From positions 60,382,501 through 60,446,500 of the forward strand of contig CM075353.1 of NCBI GenBank assembly GCA_037693485.1: 64,000 nt of DNA, given 5' to 3'. Under the pieces are notes generated by a model, which saw only the letters and a program-made list of their open reading frames with translations, searched no databases and was not told the DNA's origin. Position numbers and translations under genes: made by a program. This DNA comes from Kitagawia praeruptora. Its lineage: Eukaryota; Streptophyta; Magnoliopsida; Apiales; Apiaceae. How positions within the stretch are numbered: the first letter of the stretch is position 1; the number at the start of each line of letters is the position of its first letter. Positions 9,468 through 20,022 of this stretch are shown piece after piece.

Positions 9468-10797
9468 GTAATGAAGGCACACTTTGGGATATTGAAAGTG
9501 TTCCACACCATTTCTCCCCAGCATACAGGTTGACCATTGTCCCGAATAGAAGCCCATATCGATGCCAGCTTAACCAATTTTGCCTGCTGACCATCCCAAG
9601 TAATACCATCATTCTCATGAATTTGCACTTGGGTCACACGCCGTCTAACCTCAATGACATCCATGTGGTTGGATTGAGGAGGCCTCCAAACTCCATTGTG
9701 GAGATAAGTGCTAATGGGAGCCAGGCCAGTAGACTCAGCATTTGATATAACAAAAGGCGAGATAAAAGCTAGAGGCTTCTTATGAGCCCAAGGATCCTGC
9801 CAGAAGAGAAACCTAGAAGAACGGCCCACCCTATATCCAACGAGAGGCAAGGCTTGTTGTCTAGCATTGAGAATCTTTCGAGCAATCCAACAGCATTTAT
9901 AGGGCATGGTAGCAGTCCAGAAAGCTTTATTACGGAGCAACACATTATGAAACCAGGCAATCCAAAGAGAATCACGAGTGGGTTGGAGCAGGCGCCAAAG
10001 CTGATGCAAAACAGCTACTTGGTTCCATTCGAAAATATTTTTGATCCCCAACCCTCCCTCCATTTTCGGTTTGCAACAATCCTCCCAACTGACCTTGTAA
10101 TGACACCTCCCTGATTCCTTATAGAACCCTCCCCATAAGAATTTAAACAAGAGTCTATTGATCGCCTTTAGGACTGACTTGGGAAGGAAAATGTACATGC
10201 TCCAATATCCCACAATACTAACCATGATAGCTTTGATGAGCAGTAAGCGACCAGCAAAGTTTAAAAACCTCACCATCTAGGATTCCACACGCTTGCATAA
10301 CTTTGCCACTAGGGTATTGCAATCCATGCTGTTGAGTTTGCCAGTGATAAGAGGAAGACCCAGATAGGAGACTGGAAGAGTGCCTCTCTGAAAACCTGTT
10401 ACCATTAAAATGTCCTCAGCAACATCAGGTCTCACATTTCCAAAAAAACAAACCGATTTGGCTTGGTTTGGGACCAAGTTAGAGAGGCCCGAAAATTGAT
10501 GAATCCCTTCCATGAGTTTCGAAATCGATTGAGCATCCCCATGACAGAACAAAAATACATCATCTGCAAAGATGATATGATGCAGATTCACCTCCTTAGT
10601 TCTCCAATGAAATTTGAAATTCGTGCCTACAACTGACTTGTTAAGGCAAGCAGTGAGAGCTTCCATGGCCATAACAAAGATGTAAGGAGAGAGGGGGTCG
10701 CCTTGCCTTAACCCCGACTCCCCTTTAAAGAATCCCTCTAAACTTCCATTTAACTTCACTGAGAACATAGTTGTAGAGATGCAAACTCTAACCCAGT
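9468..10797 (-). pseudogene. L0 ORF2 block 6: RT palm to zf-RVT
   Basis: This minus-strand block gives the reverse-transcriptase core: SGLRQGDPLSPYIFVMAMEA, IIFADDVFLF (the catalytic DD pair) and YLGLPLITGKL, then the thumb/connection (RFLNFAGRLLLIKAI, KFLWGGFYKESG, GGLGIKNIFEWN) and the start of the zf-RVT region (FNIPKCAFIT). A stop codon splits it at about 10274-10276 (KRVES stop). It breaks off where NLE1 is inserted. It continues L0 block 5. Confidence 0.85.
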
Positions 10798-11820
10798 GGA
10801 AAAATTCAAATGTTGCATTGTGGGTAAATTTACCAAAGGGACTTTACCGTTTAAGAGAGTAAAGGAGGTGGCGTTTTCAGCCTGGAGGAGAGGCCTCACC
10901 ATGGTTTCTCAGCGTAATGAGTCTACCTATGTCTTTAGGTTCAATTCTTCCAATGAAAAAAATGCAGTTCTAAGCAAAGGTACATGGTGCTTTGATAAAA
11001 GGCCCCTGGTATTAACTGATTGGGGTTTCAACGACCGCTCTGAATCTGTTACTTCTATGCCGTTATGGGTAAAGTTAGCCAATCTCCCGGATTGTTACTG
11101 GACACAGGAGGGATTGGGTCGTGTTGCTAGTGCCATTGGTAAGCCCCTAGGGGCAGATGCCTAACCTCTGAGCTCGAAATTCTTCCATTTGCTAAAATGT
11201 GCGTGCAGTATGAAGTAGGGGATCCATTACCACCAACCCTCAAAGTGGTGGACCTGGATGGCTCTATAGTTGAGGTTAAAGTCTCATACATTAATAAGCC
11301 AATGGTGTGTAGCCACTGTAAATCTCTTGGCCACACCATTAGTGTTTGCCCGGTGGCTTCTAGACAATGGGCGGCATGGGGGTCAATCCATACTAAAGGG
11401 GCTCCATCTGGCCAAAATGACAAAGGAAAAGAGAAGGTGGACGAAAGTGGTAAGGTAGATGAATGTCACCAAAAGAAGGTGGAGGTGGAGTTGAAGGAAG
11501 GGGTTTTAGAGGCGGAAACAAGTCAAAAAAAGGTTGAGGTGGAGCTGAAGGAAGGGGTTTTAGAGAAGGAAGCAAGCCACATCAACACCCACCAGGTAGA
11601 TGTCAAAGAAGGGGATGTAGACACTGAGTGGACGGAGGTTCGTTCTAAGCGAAAGCCAGTGACATCGCCTAGTATTTCTCCAGAAGTTTCCAATCTTCAG
11701 CCGTTTCAGAACATTGTGGTTGATGAGGTAGCTATGAAACATGGCTCGAGAACTCCAAAGCCATACAAGAAAGTTAAAAGAGGGGGTAGGGGGGGTCGTA
11801 CCCCTTCCTCTAGGTCATAA
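10798..11820 (+). pseudogene. LA ORF1: DUF4283 plus CCHC knuckle, truncated
   Basis: Two frames make up the end of a LINE ORF1. The first (to 11164) is a DUF4283-type segment, RVKEVAFSAWRRGLTMVSQR to LPDCYWTQEGLGRVASAIG, and ends by a frameshift after GADA. The second (11197-11820) has a knuckle, CSHCKSLGHTISVC (C-x2-C-x4-H-x4-C), two copies of KKVEVELKEGVLE, and a basic tail KRGGRGGRTPSS. ORF1 proteins of this kind bind the LINE RNA. The N-terminal third is missing, so no functional ORF1 comes from this copy. Confidence 0.85.
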
Positions 11821-11827
11821 ATCTGTT

Positions 11828-14800
11828 ATGACTATTTTTTGTTCCTACAACGTTAGAGGCCTTAATAATAAAGTTGGTTTTATCAGGGACTTCATTTTCA
11901 AAAATAAACTGTCCCTGGTAGGTCTTTTGGAAACTCATGTCCAAACTGACGTTGCTAGGATTACCTCTCGGTCCATTAATCCACGTTTTCAGTGGTGCTT
12001 TAATTATGATCATCATCCGGGAGGCCGTATTTGGCTGGGGTGGAACCCCTCCATATGGAAAATTTTGGTTCTTGCTTCCTCTTCTCAGCATATCACATGC
12101 TCTGTTACCCTTCTTGAGAGCAATACAAGTTTTGTTATCTCTTTTGTGTATGGCCTTAACGATGTGATTGACCGTAGACCACTATGGTCTGATTTGGCGG
12201 GAATAGCGCAGGGTTTAAATGGCACAGCATGGGCTCTATGTGGTGACTTCAACTCGTGTATTAGTATTGATGAAAAACAAGGAGGGTCCCTAGATTGGAC
12301 TGCTGGAATGGAGGAGTTTAAACAGTTCTTACTTGCCAATGGCCTCACTGATCTCCGGTACTCGGGCCACTTCTTCACATGGTGGGATAGCAATATCTCT
12401 CAGCCAAAATTCAGAAAATTAGACCGTGTGTTGGTAAACCCTGAATGGCATTCAGTGTTCCCTTGCTCGACAGTGGAATTCTTGTCTCGGGGCTTATCTG
12501 ATCATTGCCCTGCTATTACTTCACTTGGCACTAGTTTCTCGTCTGGAGCGAAGCCCTTTCAATTTTTTAATCACCTTATTGATAATCCAGACTTCTTGGA
12601 AACAGTGGAGAAAGCATGGGCCTTAGAGGTTGAGGGGAATCCTTGGTTCATCCTAACATCGAAGCTCAAGAATGTAAAGGTGGCTCTAAAGGATCTAAAC
12701 AGAAAGATGGGGGATATTCACAGCCTAGTGATCCAGTCTCGGGACGCTCTCTCTCAGTTCCAGGAATCCATGCCTGCTAACCCAACTGCTGCTTATTTTG
12801 AGGAAGAAAAGGAATTTATTGAGAATTATTCAGCAGCTCTAAGGCTAGAGGAGCAGTTTTTAAAGCAAAAGTCAAGAATTCAGTGGCTTAAGCTTGGAGA
12901 TGGCAACAGCAAGTTTTTCTATAATTCTTGCAGAGGGCACTGGAACACAAACAAGATCACTACTCTCACTGACTCGGAGGGAGTCTCACACTCTTCACAT
13001 GCAGACATGGCTAAAGTTGCAACGGATTTCTATAAAAATATCCTGGGCAAATCATCTGAGGTAGCAGATTTTCCTAATGATATTCCTCTACCTTCTCTCT
13101 CTGATTCCCAGGTCAACCTTATGGCTGCACCATTTTCTGAGAGTGAAGTGCTGAGCACATTGAAAAGAATGGCTAAGAACAAGAGCCCTGGGCCGGATGG
13201 TTTCACTGTTGAATTCTATTTGGCGGTTTGGCACTTGGTAGGAAACGATGTGACTAAAGGTATCATGCATTTCTTTAACACATTGCACTTGCCTAGAGTA
13301 ATAAATGCTGCTTCCATTTGTTTAGTTCCTAAACAACCCAACCCATCTGAAATGCAACATTTTAGACCAATCTCCTGTTGTAATGTACTATATAAATGCA
13401 TCTCTTCTATGCTAGCCAAGAGGCTTAAAGCTGTTCTTCCCTCCATCATTTCCCCGGTACAATCTGCTTTTGTAGCTAGGAGATCCATTGGTGACAATAT
13501 TTTCCTTGCTCAAGCATTATGCAAGGACTATAATGGTAATTCAGGCCAGCCTCGATGTGCTATAAAACTAGACATTCATAAGGCTTTTGACTCCCTAAAC
13601 TGGAATTTTCTGTTTGCAATCATGGGAAAAATGAGGTTTCCTACTCAGTACATTGAGTGGCTGGAAAAATGTATCACTTCAACAATGTTTTCTGTAAAGT
13701 TGAATGGCAGTTTGGAAGGGTTTTTCAAAGGGGAATCTGGCCTCAGGCAGGGGGATCCTCTATCCCCTTATCTGTTCGTGATTGTCATGGAGGCTCTCTC
13801 AGCATGCCTGGATAAGAAGACTGTGGACTCCAACTTCAAATTCCATTGGAGAACTAAGGAAGTAAAGCTAAATCACATTATATTTGCCGATGATGTTTTC
13901 CTGTTTAGTCATGGTGATTTGGGTTCAGTCTCGGCTCTCCTGGATGGGATCAAGCTTTTCTCAAACTGTTCGAATTTGAAGCCAAACATCTCCAAAACTA
14001 CATGCTTCTTTGCTAATGTTAGGCAAGACGTGACTGATGCTATTCTTTCTCACTCAGGGTTCCAAAGAGGTCATATGCCCATCACTTACCTGGGGCTCCC
14101 TCTTATCACAGGAAAGCTTAACAAGAATGATTGCCAGACACTGATTACTAGACTGTGCAGCAAAATGGAAATGTGGACAACTAGATTCCTTAATTTTGCA
14201 GGGCATCTCCAACTAATCAAAGCCATTCTGGTCAGCATTGTGGGGTACTGGAGTATGTTTCTCTTCCTTCCGAAAGGGATCCTAAAAAAGATCAATGCTC
14301 TATTTTTCAAGTTCCTATGGGGAGGTTTCTACAAGCCAGATGGGAAGTGTCAATATAAAGTTGGATGGGAGGAGTGTTGCAAACCAAAAGCAGAAGGGGG
14401 TCTAGGCATTCGGAATATTTTTGAATGGAATGAAGCAGCCATCCTTTTCCAGCTGTGGCGCATCATTCAGCCCACATCTAACTCTCTATGGATAGCATGG
14501 TTCCATAAAGCTTTGCTGGCAAAGAAGGAATTCTGGACTTCCAAAATGCCATATCGCTCATGTTGGATTGTAAGGAAACTGTTCAAGGCGAGGCAGCGTG
14601 CCCTTCAGTATGTGCACTATAACATAGGAGAAAACTCTGACTTTCTATTCTGGCATGATCCTTGGGTCCATAATAAGCCCCTTCTGGATATGGCCCCTTC
14701 CATTGTATCTACAGCTGAGTCCACTAGTTCAGTCACTATTAATGTCTACCTTCGAAATGGGGTTTGGGACTTACCATCTTCGAACCATAATGATGTGATT

Positions 14801-15424
14801 GAAATTAGACGGATGGTGCAGCATGTTCAAATCCATAAGTCTGATTCCATTCTGTGGGATGGAATGCTTCCAAAGCATGTCAAATTGTCCACTATTTGGT
14901 CCTCCATGCGGGTGAAAGGAAGCTATGTCCAGTGGCTAAACATGGTCTGGGGCAAATTCAATATCCCGAAATGCTCATTCATCGCATGGTTGGCCATCAA
15001 AAACAGGCTCCTCACGAAGGATAGAATGCTTCTGTTCGGAATGCAGGTTGATCAAAAATGTGTCTTGTGTGGGGTGGATGATGAATCCATTAGCCACATC
15101 TTCACTGCTTGCCCATACTTTGATATTATCAGCAGGTCGATGCCATTTCGTTTCTCTCGAAACTGGTCCAATTGTCAGTCAGGCAACTGCACGGTTAGTC
15201 AGCTACGGGCAAAGGAGGAACCAATTGCCCATCTGTTTTTTAGCACAGCTATTTATCATATTTGGAAAGAGCGTAACTACCGCATGCACAACCATGGTCC
15301 TGGCCACCCTACATCAGTGGTCAGTGGGGAGATAAGGCGTATGGTGCGTGAGAAACTATTCTCATGTAACTTGTTTAAGGGTTGGGTTCGGCAAGACCCG
15401 ACCATCCTCTTATTTATCATGTAA
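11828..15424 (+). CDS. LA ORF2: endonuclease, reverse transcriptase, zf-RVT; intact
   Basis: One frame of about 1198 codons starts at ATG 11828 (MTIFCSYNVRGLNN), seven bases after the ORF1 stop. Frame-open codons upstream belong to the ORF1 overlap. The AP-like endonuclease shows NVRGLNN, LLETHVQ, ALCGDFNS and SDHCPAI (about residues 1-230). The RT shows KSPGPDGFTVEFY, LRQGDPLSPYLF, FADDVFLF with the catalytic DD, and YLGLPLITGKL (about residues 440-770). The C-terminus has zf-RVT with CVLCGVDDESISHIFTACPY. Length and motifs fit a complete plant L1 ORF2. All catalytic residues I can check are present, which makes it possibly active in trans. Confidence 0.93.
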   Translation: MTIFCSYNVRGLNNKVGFIRDFIFKNKLSLVGLLETHVQTDVARITSRSINPRFQWCFNYDHHPGGRIWLGWNPSIWKILVLASSSQHITCSVTLLESNTSFVISFVYGLNDVIDRRPLWSDLAGIAQGLNGTAWALCGDFNSCISIDEKQGGSLDWTAGMEEFKQFLLANGLTDLRYSGHFFTWWDSNISQPKFRKLDRVLVNPEWHSVFPCSTVEFLSRGLSDHCPAITSLGTSFSSGAKPFQFFNHLIDNPDFLETVEKAWALEVEGNPWFILTSKLKNVKVALKDLNRKMGDIHSLVIQSRDALSQFQESMPANPTAAYFEEEKEFIENYSAALRLEEQFLKQKSRIQWLKLGDGNSKFFYNSCRGHWNTNKITTLTDSEGVSHSSHADMAKVATDFYKNILGKSSEVADFPNDIPLPSLSDSQVNLMAAPFSESEVLSTLKRMAKNKSPGPDGFTVEFYLAVWHLVGNDVTKGIMHFFNTLHLPRVINAASICLVPKQPNPSEMQHFRPISCCNVLYKCISSMLAKRLKAVLPSIISPVQSAFVARRSIGDNIFLAQALCKDYNGNSGQPRCAIKLDIHKAFDSLNWNFLFAIMGKMRFPTQYIEWLEKCITSTMFSVKLNGSLEGFFKGESGLRQGDPLSPYLFVIVMEALSACLDKKTVDSNFKFHWRTKEVKLNHIIFADDVFLFSHGDLGSVSALLDGIKLFSNCSNLKPNISKTTCFFANVRQDVTDAILSHSGFQRGHMPITYLGLPLITGKLNKNDCQTLITRLCSKMEMWTTRFLNFAGHLQLIKAILVSIVGYWSMFLFLPKGILKKINALFFKFLWGGFYKPDGKCQYKVGWEECCKPKAEGGLGIRNIFEWNEAAILFQLWRIIQPTSNSLWIAWFHKALLAKKEFWTSKMPYRSCWIVRKLFKARQRALQYVHYNIGENSDFLFWHDPWVHNKPLLDMAPSIVSTAESTSSVTINVYLRNGVWDLPSSNHNDVIEIRRMVQHVQIHKSDSILWDGMLPKHVKLSTIWSSMRVKGSYVQWLNMVWGKFNIPKCSFIAWLAIKNRLLTKDRMLLFGMQVDQKCVLCGVDDESISHIFTACPYFDIISRSMPFRFSRNWSNCQSGNCTVSQLRAKEEPIAHLFFSTAIYHIWKERNYRMHNHGPGHPTSVVSGEIRRMVREKLFSCNLFKGWVRQDPTILLFIM

Positions 15425-15589
15425 AAGAATAGGCTAGGTACATCTGTAACGTTGAGTAGGATTTACCTCCTTATTCTTGTATCATGTTGATTAGTTGTTT
15501 TAGCATGGATGTTGTCTCGCGGGGTATGCCCCTAGATATGTATTATCTGTTCCCTTTGGTATAAATTCTTTTAACTAGCAAAAAAAAAA

Positions 15590-15911
15590 AACTCTAACCC
15601 AGTCAATAAATTTATGAGGAAGGCCCATCCGTTCCATAACCGCAAAGACAAAACTCCAATTTAGCGAGTCAAAAGCTTTATGAATGTCAAGTTTTATAGC
15701 ACAACGGGGCGGCCCATCATTTTGGTTATATCCCTTACATAAAGCTTGGGCCAAGAAGATGCTATCACCAATTGACCTTCCTGCTACAAAAACAGTTTGG
15801 TGCTTGGAAATCAATGAAGGCATAATAGACTTCAACCTTGCCGCTAACATCTTAGAAATGCATTTATAAAGAACATTGCAACATGAGATAGGCCGAAAGT
15901 GCTGCATTTGA
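15590..15911 (-). pseudogene. L0 ORF2 block 5: RT fingers
   Basis: The block reads MQHFRPISCCNVLYKCISKM, a GRSIGDSIFLAQAL block and KLDIHKAFDSLNW, i.e. the RT finger and first palm motifs including one catalytic Asp (KLDIHKAFD). It lies between the LA and NLE5 insertions and joins blocks 4 and 6 through TSD copies. The KLDIHKAFDSLNW block is the same in LA apart from flanking changes. Confidence 0.85.
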
Positions 15912-16137
15912 AAAAAATGAGAGTCTACCGTTCTCTCTAGAAACCCTCTCAGCCGCCACCTAAATTCAGCCAAATCTTCACCTTTTTTCATCAGATCTAT
16001 ACTTTAAACCTCACAAATTCATATCCCCCTTCTAATCTTTCACCTAAACACCATATTTCTTATATATATATACTATATTGTAATTTAAAAAAATTGTTTG
16101 GTTTTCTGAGTTTTCTTTTCATGATCGAGGTTTGGTG

Positions 16138-16478
16138 ATGTCTTGGGAGTTCGGTTATGTGGATCTGGAGAATGGACTAATTGAGTTCCATTCTTCTCTG
16201 AGAAATAGCATCACTCCTGGAGTGGTTTATGCTATGGAGGCCTTGGGAGATGGCTTGATCTGCGACCAGAATGGATTCGACCTCTTAGTACCTACCTCGT
16301 TTGAAGATGTGAAAGATGTTCCCCTTTTTGGGGGTTGGGACTTTTCCTCTTTGAAGTTTCGAGATTTTTTCACTTGTGGATCTGTTGTGTTAGGATCTAA
16401 TACAGCTTGGAAAGTCGTCAATGGTGTTGATTTCAATCACTCTCTATTGAAAGGGGTCTCTCCTTTGGGAAGAATGTT
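16138..16478 (+). pseudogene. NLE5 beta-type ORF, part 1
   Basis: The frame starts at the ATG at 16138 (MSWEFGYVDLENG), shortly after the leader box; the two upstream codons are not an ATG start. The block SITPGVVYAMEALGDGLIC with NGFDLLVPTSFEDVKD is nearly the same in NLE20 (SITLGVVYAMEALGDGLIC), so the two elements are homologous. No known domain is present. It is cut by NLE6 after SPLGRM and continues at 20218. Confidence 0.55.
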
Positions 16479-16639
16479 TTTTTTTGCTAATTAAATATTT
16501 ATACCACGAAGGAACAACTTACACAAATCTGGGGGCATACCCCGCGGAATCAACATTCTGACAATAGAGCTAAACAACTTTAAGTCATTTGACAATCAAC
16601 AAACATAGAACCAAGTCTATTACAAACTTAATCTTAATC

Positions 16640-17822
16640 TTAATCTGGTGCTTTACTGAGGCGTCCATGCCTCGCCTTTGTCCTGCAAACTCTGGCCTCC
16701 TTGGCCTCCTCCATGCCCCCCTCATCTTGATGGATCTCCGGCATTTGCTCAGTATCAACACTCACAGTCACATCCCCAACAAGACCAAACAGATGCCCCA
16801 AATACTGTATGTTGCCCTGAATTGGCTCCTTTGCACTGTTCCCCACTCCCCTTAATTCCTTGAAAGATTCATCATCCTTACCTCCAATGTGAGGACTCTG
16901 TTGCTGCTCAGTCGGTGGTAGATCAATCCCCGAATCATTCAAATAGTCCCTCAATTGAATAGTTCGACAAGTTAAGTCATGAAGCTCCACTTCCTCAATA
17001 TCTCTTAAACCACGAGCAGAGGCACTGAATTCCCTATCACGGGACCCCTTAACCAAAGGGATTTCCTTACCCAGAGAGGCAATGAACATCTTTAGTTTAT
17101 CCAAGTTACGTCTCGCTGCCACCAGAGCCTTTCTCTTCAACCCAGAGTTGTATAATGTGTGGTCTAACAGCTCAGCAATCTCCAGCTCCTCCTCCATGTC
17201 CTCAATGACCTAGCCATCATCCCCTAACATAACCGGAAGAGGAATTCCATTCTTCCTAATGAAATTCCCAAGCTGCTTAATGCAGTTCAAAGCTCTACCT
17301 AGGTCTCTCAATAGCTTGATGTCTGGCCTCATATGCAAACCATTAATAACATCTAAATCACTTAAGTCAACATCTCCCCAAATCAGGGGCACTTCATGCC
17401 CATTGTGGACAATGCAGTCTCTAAAAATAATGACTACATTCACAACAATAGTCAGACGCTCCTGCATTCTTTTAATCGAGGCATCCCAAAATGGAGTCCC
17501 CTCTTTCCTTGTTGATTCAATACACACATTCTTCCCCTTGACCTCCGAGGGAGATAACTTAGAGGTCTCACCATTGGATACTGCAGGTTTATCCCTCGCA
17601 ACTGGATTAGAGCCATCCCCTTGAGTTAACTCAGTGACCCTATTGTCATTAAAGGAAGTCCCCTCATTGACCATATCATTGGGGTTAATCAGTGGGTCTT
17701 TTACAACCACTCGATTCACATCGACAATGGAAATCTTGGCCGAGGATACGGAATTAACATCCTCCTCATTCATTACAAAATCTGTACTTGAAACAATAGA
17801 ATCCGAAGATTCCTCAACCAAG
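16640..17822 (-). pseudogene. NLE6 alpha protein, C-terminal half
   Basis: Two adjoining frames (17821-17210 and 17197-16640) follow the NLE7 junction. The first has SLIKRMQERL-type helices, FRDCIVHNGHEVPLIWGD and LGNFIRKNGIPLPVM. The second has LDKLKMFIASLGKEIPLVKG and TIQLRDYLNDSGIDLPP. These are four copies of an L..FI...G..(V/I)P helical motif that also occurs in NLE8, NLE16 and NLE24. The end is basic (CRTKARHGRLSKAPD). The stop between the frames (17210) breaks the gene. The role is unknown; a protein- or RNA-binding helical module is a guess. Confidence 0.55.
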
Positions 17823-19442
17823 ATCTCAAATCCCCCACCTATACACCAAATTTCTTATTTATTTTCTTTTCTCTTAGTTTGATTATGGTTCCAAAAAGGG
17901 TGTCCTTTTCGAAAAATCTTGAATCGGTGATTCCTTTCACAGATTCTCGGTTTCATGCGTGTTCTCAGGTCGCCCACTCAGTGGTAACTGCTGTGGGGAA
18001 GAGGGTTTCTTTTTCGGAGAACCTTGTGACAGAGATCCCTCTCCGTTCAGTTGAGGGGAAGCAAGAATCTCCAATTGCTGGGGCTGTGAGTCAGAAAAGG
18101 GTAACTTTTGCGGCGGTTTTGGAGACAGAAATCCCAAGTTCTGGGTTTGATAAGTCTTCATATGATTTAGATGGGGCGGTTTGTGCTCTTCCTCCTCCAT
18201 CCCTTCTGGATTTGAAGGGTACTAGTGAGGGGGTAATGAATGGAGAAATCACTCGTGTTGAGCTTACCTTTTCTGGTGGCTTTGTTCCCATGATGGGCTT
18301 GCAGTCCTATGGGTTAAATGTTGAGAGGGAAACCTTTGAGGATCGAGTGAAGGCTGTGGATGCAAAGAATGAGTTTCAGCACAGAGATGAACATAAGGTG
18401 TTTGTTCCGGGTTCAGAATTGGTTGAGTCAGGGTGTGTCGATTATGGCGACACTGGTTCGAAGGATGGTCTGAGGAAGCGGGAGGGTGGCTCCTTGCCCA
18501 TATCTGGGATTGCTTCTGGAACTCGAAACTCTTGCAATCTGCAGTTGACTGAAGGTAAGTCCTTCTATTCTAAGAAGAAGGTTACTTTTAGTAATATGGA
18601 TCTGAATGATGATATTGATAGAGATAATCTGGATTTGGGGGTTTATTCTCCTATGGTGAATTTGGTTAATTCTCCTATGGTAAATTCGGATGAGCCCTCC
18701 ATTAGGGTTGATTTTATTTCTGAACAAGTGAGTGATGTTGGTAAGAAGATTGTTGATGAACATCGGCCTGGTGAGGAGCGGGTTACGGAACTCCGGCCTG
18801 GTTCTGATGATTCGAGTACGAGGAGGAGGAACTTTAGTCCTGATACTAAAGGGAACTTTAGTGCCTGTAAGGCTTGGGTTAGTCTGGATGGTCTTATTCG
18901 GATGGAGCATACAGGGTATGTTGCTATGTGCTTGCAGGAAGGTCTTCTTCAAGAATGTGATATTATGGGGAAGAACAGGGATTGCTACCCGGAGGCAGGG
19001 AAGATTGTCGATTTGATCGAGGATGATGGCACTGTTTTGATTGCTACTACTGTTGTTGGGGGCTGGTACAGGAGGATTGAGATGTCAATCATGCAACTTC
19101 TGTTGGTCTCAAGTTGTTTATGCCGGAAGAGCAAGCTCCAATTGTGGACAGCTGCTGGATGGGTGCCTAAGGGTGTTGATGCGAGGCAGGAGGGTCAGAA
19201 CAAGGAAGCTATAGCCATGGGTGCTTGGGATGATTGTCATAGTGGACCATGTTTGGTCATGAAGAAGCTTACTCTCGGCATAGTTTTTTAACTTATGATT
19301 AATCTAGTTTGCTATGTAGACTCTATTATGACTTAATGTTGTGTAGTTTATTCAGATGTTGATTTCGCGGGGTATGCCCCTAGATTTGTATCATGTTGTT
19401 CCTTTTGGTATAAAATTTTAATTAGCAAAAAAAAAAAAAAAA
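17823..19442 (+). mobile_element. NLE7, plus element starting within the leader, in NLE6
   Basis: The sequence begins with TCTCAAATCCCCCACCTATACACC, the end of the 5' module as in NLE2, so the first part of the leader is missing. A long alpha ORF and a complete 3' module with poly(A) (19427-19442) follow. No clear TSD: the flanks CAACCAAGA and TAGCCGGC do not match. NLE6 reads on across it (..SSHKKMKP to VEESSDS..). Confidence 0.75.
17885..19291 (+). CDS. NLE7 alpha protein, about 468 aa, tandem RVxF-like motifs
   Basis: The start chosen is the ATG at 17885 (MVPKRVSFSKNL); the frame is open three codons upstream but without an ATG. Tandem motifs: PKRVSFSKNLESVIP, GKRVSFSENLVTEIP, QKRVTFAAVLETEIP and later KKKVTFSNMDL. 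RVSF, RVTF and KVTF match the RVxF class of protein phosphatase 1 docking sites. GIASGTRNSCNLQ precedes the last motif. The C-terminal third (from about residue 350) has a helical and then a Cys/Trp-containing segment of no known family. The frame is unbroken, so a protein could be made. The phosphatase link is inferred from the motif only. Confidence 0.6.
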   Translation: MVPKRVSFSKNLESVIPFTDSRFHACSQVAHSVVTAVGKRVSFSENLVTEIPLRSVEGKQESPIAGAVSQKRVTFAAVLETEIPSSGFDKSSYDLDGAVCALPPPSLLDLKGTSEGVMNGEITRVELTFSGGFVPMMGLQSYGLNVERETFEDRVKAVDAKNEFQHRDEHKVFVPGSELVESGCVDYGDTGSKDGLRKREGGSLPISGIASGTRNSCNLQLTEGKSFYSKKKVTFSNMDLNDDIDRDNLDLGVYSPMVNLVNSPMVNSDEPSIRVDFISEQVSDVGKKIVDEHRPGEERVTELRPGSDDSSTRRRNFSPDTKGNFSACKAWVSLDGLIRMEHTGYVAMCLQEGLLQECDIMGKNRDCYPEAGKIVDLIEDDGTVLIATTVVGGWYRRIEMSIMQLLLVSSCLCRKSKLQLWTAAGWVPKGVDARQEGQNKEAIAMGAWDDCHSGPCLVMKKLTLGIVF

Positions 19443-20022
19443 TAGCCGGCTTCATCTTCTTATGAGAAGAGAAAAACTGACCTTCGCACTCCAGCAAGTT
19501 AATGGAGCTTCTAGTTCTCGAAGCAACCCCAGATCCAGGACCCAACTTTCGCCCTTTGTTGTCATCAACCCCATCCAGATCCACCCTCCTCTTGGATTGA
19601 GGTCTCCAAGCAGATCTTACTGGATTAACCTGCTCCAACGGTATCGCTGACACCAACCCTTTCGCGAAAGACACTTTCTTCGGGCTCGGGCTCACTTCAG
19701 ACTTCCTGCCATTAGAGGTCCGATCCGGCGAGCTACCATCATTCTTAATACCCAATCCTTCTAACTTCCTGGAACGGGAGCCAACAGATGGTATAATCGA
19801 TACCAAATCAACTGCAAATGAAACCCTTTTCGGGCTCGTTACCGGTTCTAACCCCTCCTGGGTTAGCTTCACACTATCGGTGATATCAGCCGCCGATATT
19901 CCTTGCTTCCCCACAATAGTTACCACTGAGGGGGCGTCATGAGAACAAGCACGAAGACGAGAATCTATGCTAGGGATCACCGATACAAGATTCTCCGAAA
20001 AAGAAACCTTTTTCGAACTCAT
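19443..20022 (-). pseudogene. NLE6 alpha protein, N-terminal half
   Basis: ATG at 20020-20022 follows the leader box. Motifs: SKKVSFSENLVSVIP, SPKRVSFAVDLVSIIP and SPKKVSFAKGLVSAIP, then GVASRTRSSINL and an EGQFFSSHKK end where NLE7 is inserted. The order (three KR-VSF motifs, ASRTRS, then a K-rich turn) is the alpha layout. Together with 16640-17822 it gives a protein of about 590 residues, broken by an internal stop. Confidence 0.6.

Larger units (their letters stand above)
10798..15589 (+). mobile_element. LA: 5'-truncated LINE with intact ORF2, in L0
   Basis: The TSD AACTCTAACCCAGT occurs at 10784-10797 and 15590-15603 in L0 ORF2. LA starts inside ORF1 (no 5' module) and ends with a 3' module whose upstream stem AAGAATAGG/CCTTATTCTT (15424-15477) is followed by CGCGGGGTATGCCCCTAG and poly(A). 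Its tail matches the NLE tails, so LA is the best candidate in the window for a close relative of the driver element. Confidence 0.92.

Noticed and set aside
11741..11827. Extended ORF2 start in LA (29 more codons)
   Set aside because: These codons overlap ORF1 in another frame; the endonuclease begins at the MTIFC methionine, as in L0.
18428..18952. Antisense frame of 174 codons in NLE7
   Set aside because: Arg/Ile-rich mirror of the alpha ORF with no leader; a composition effect.
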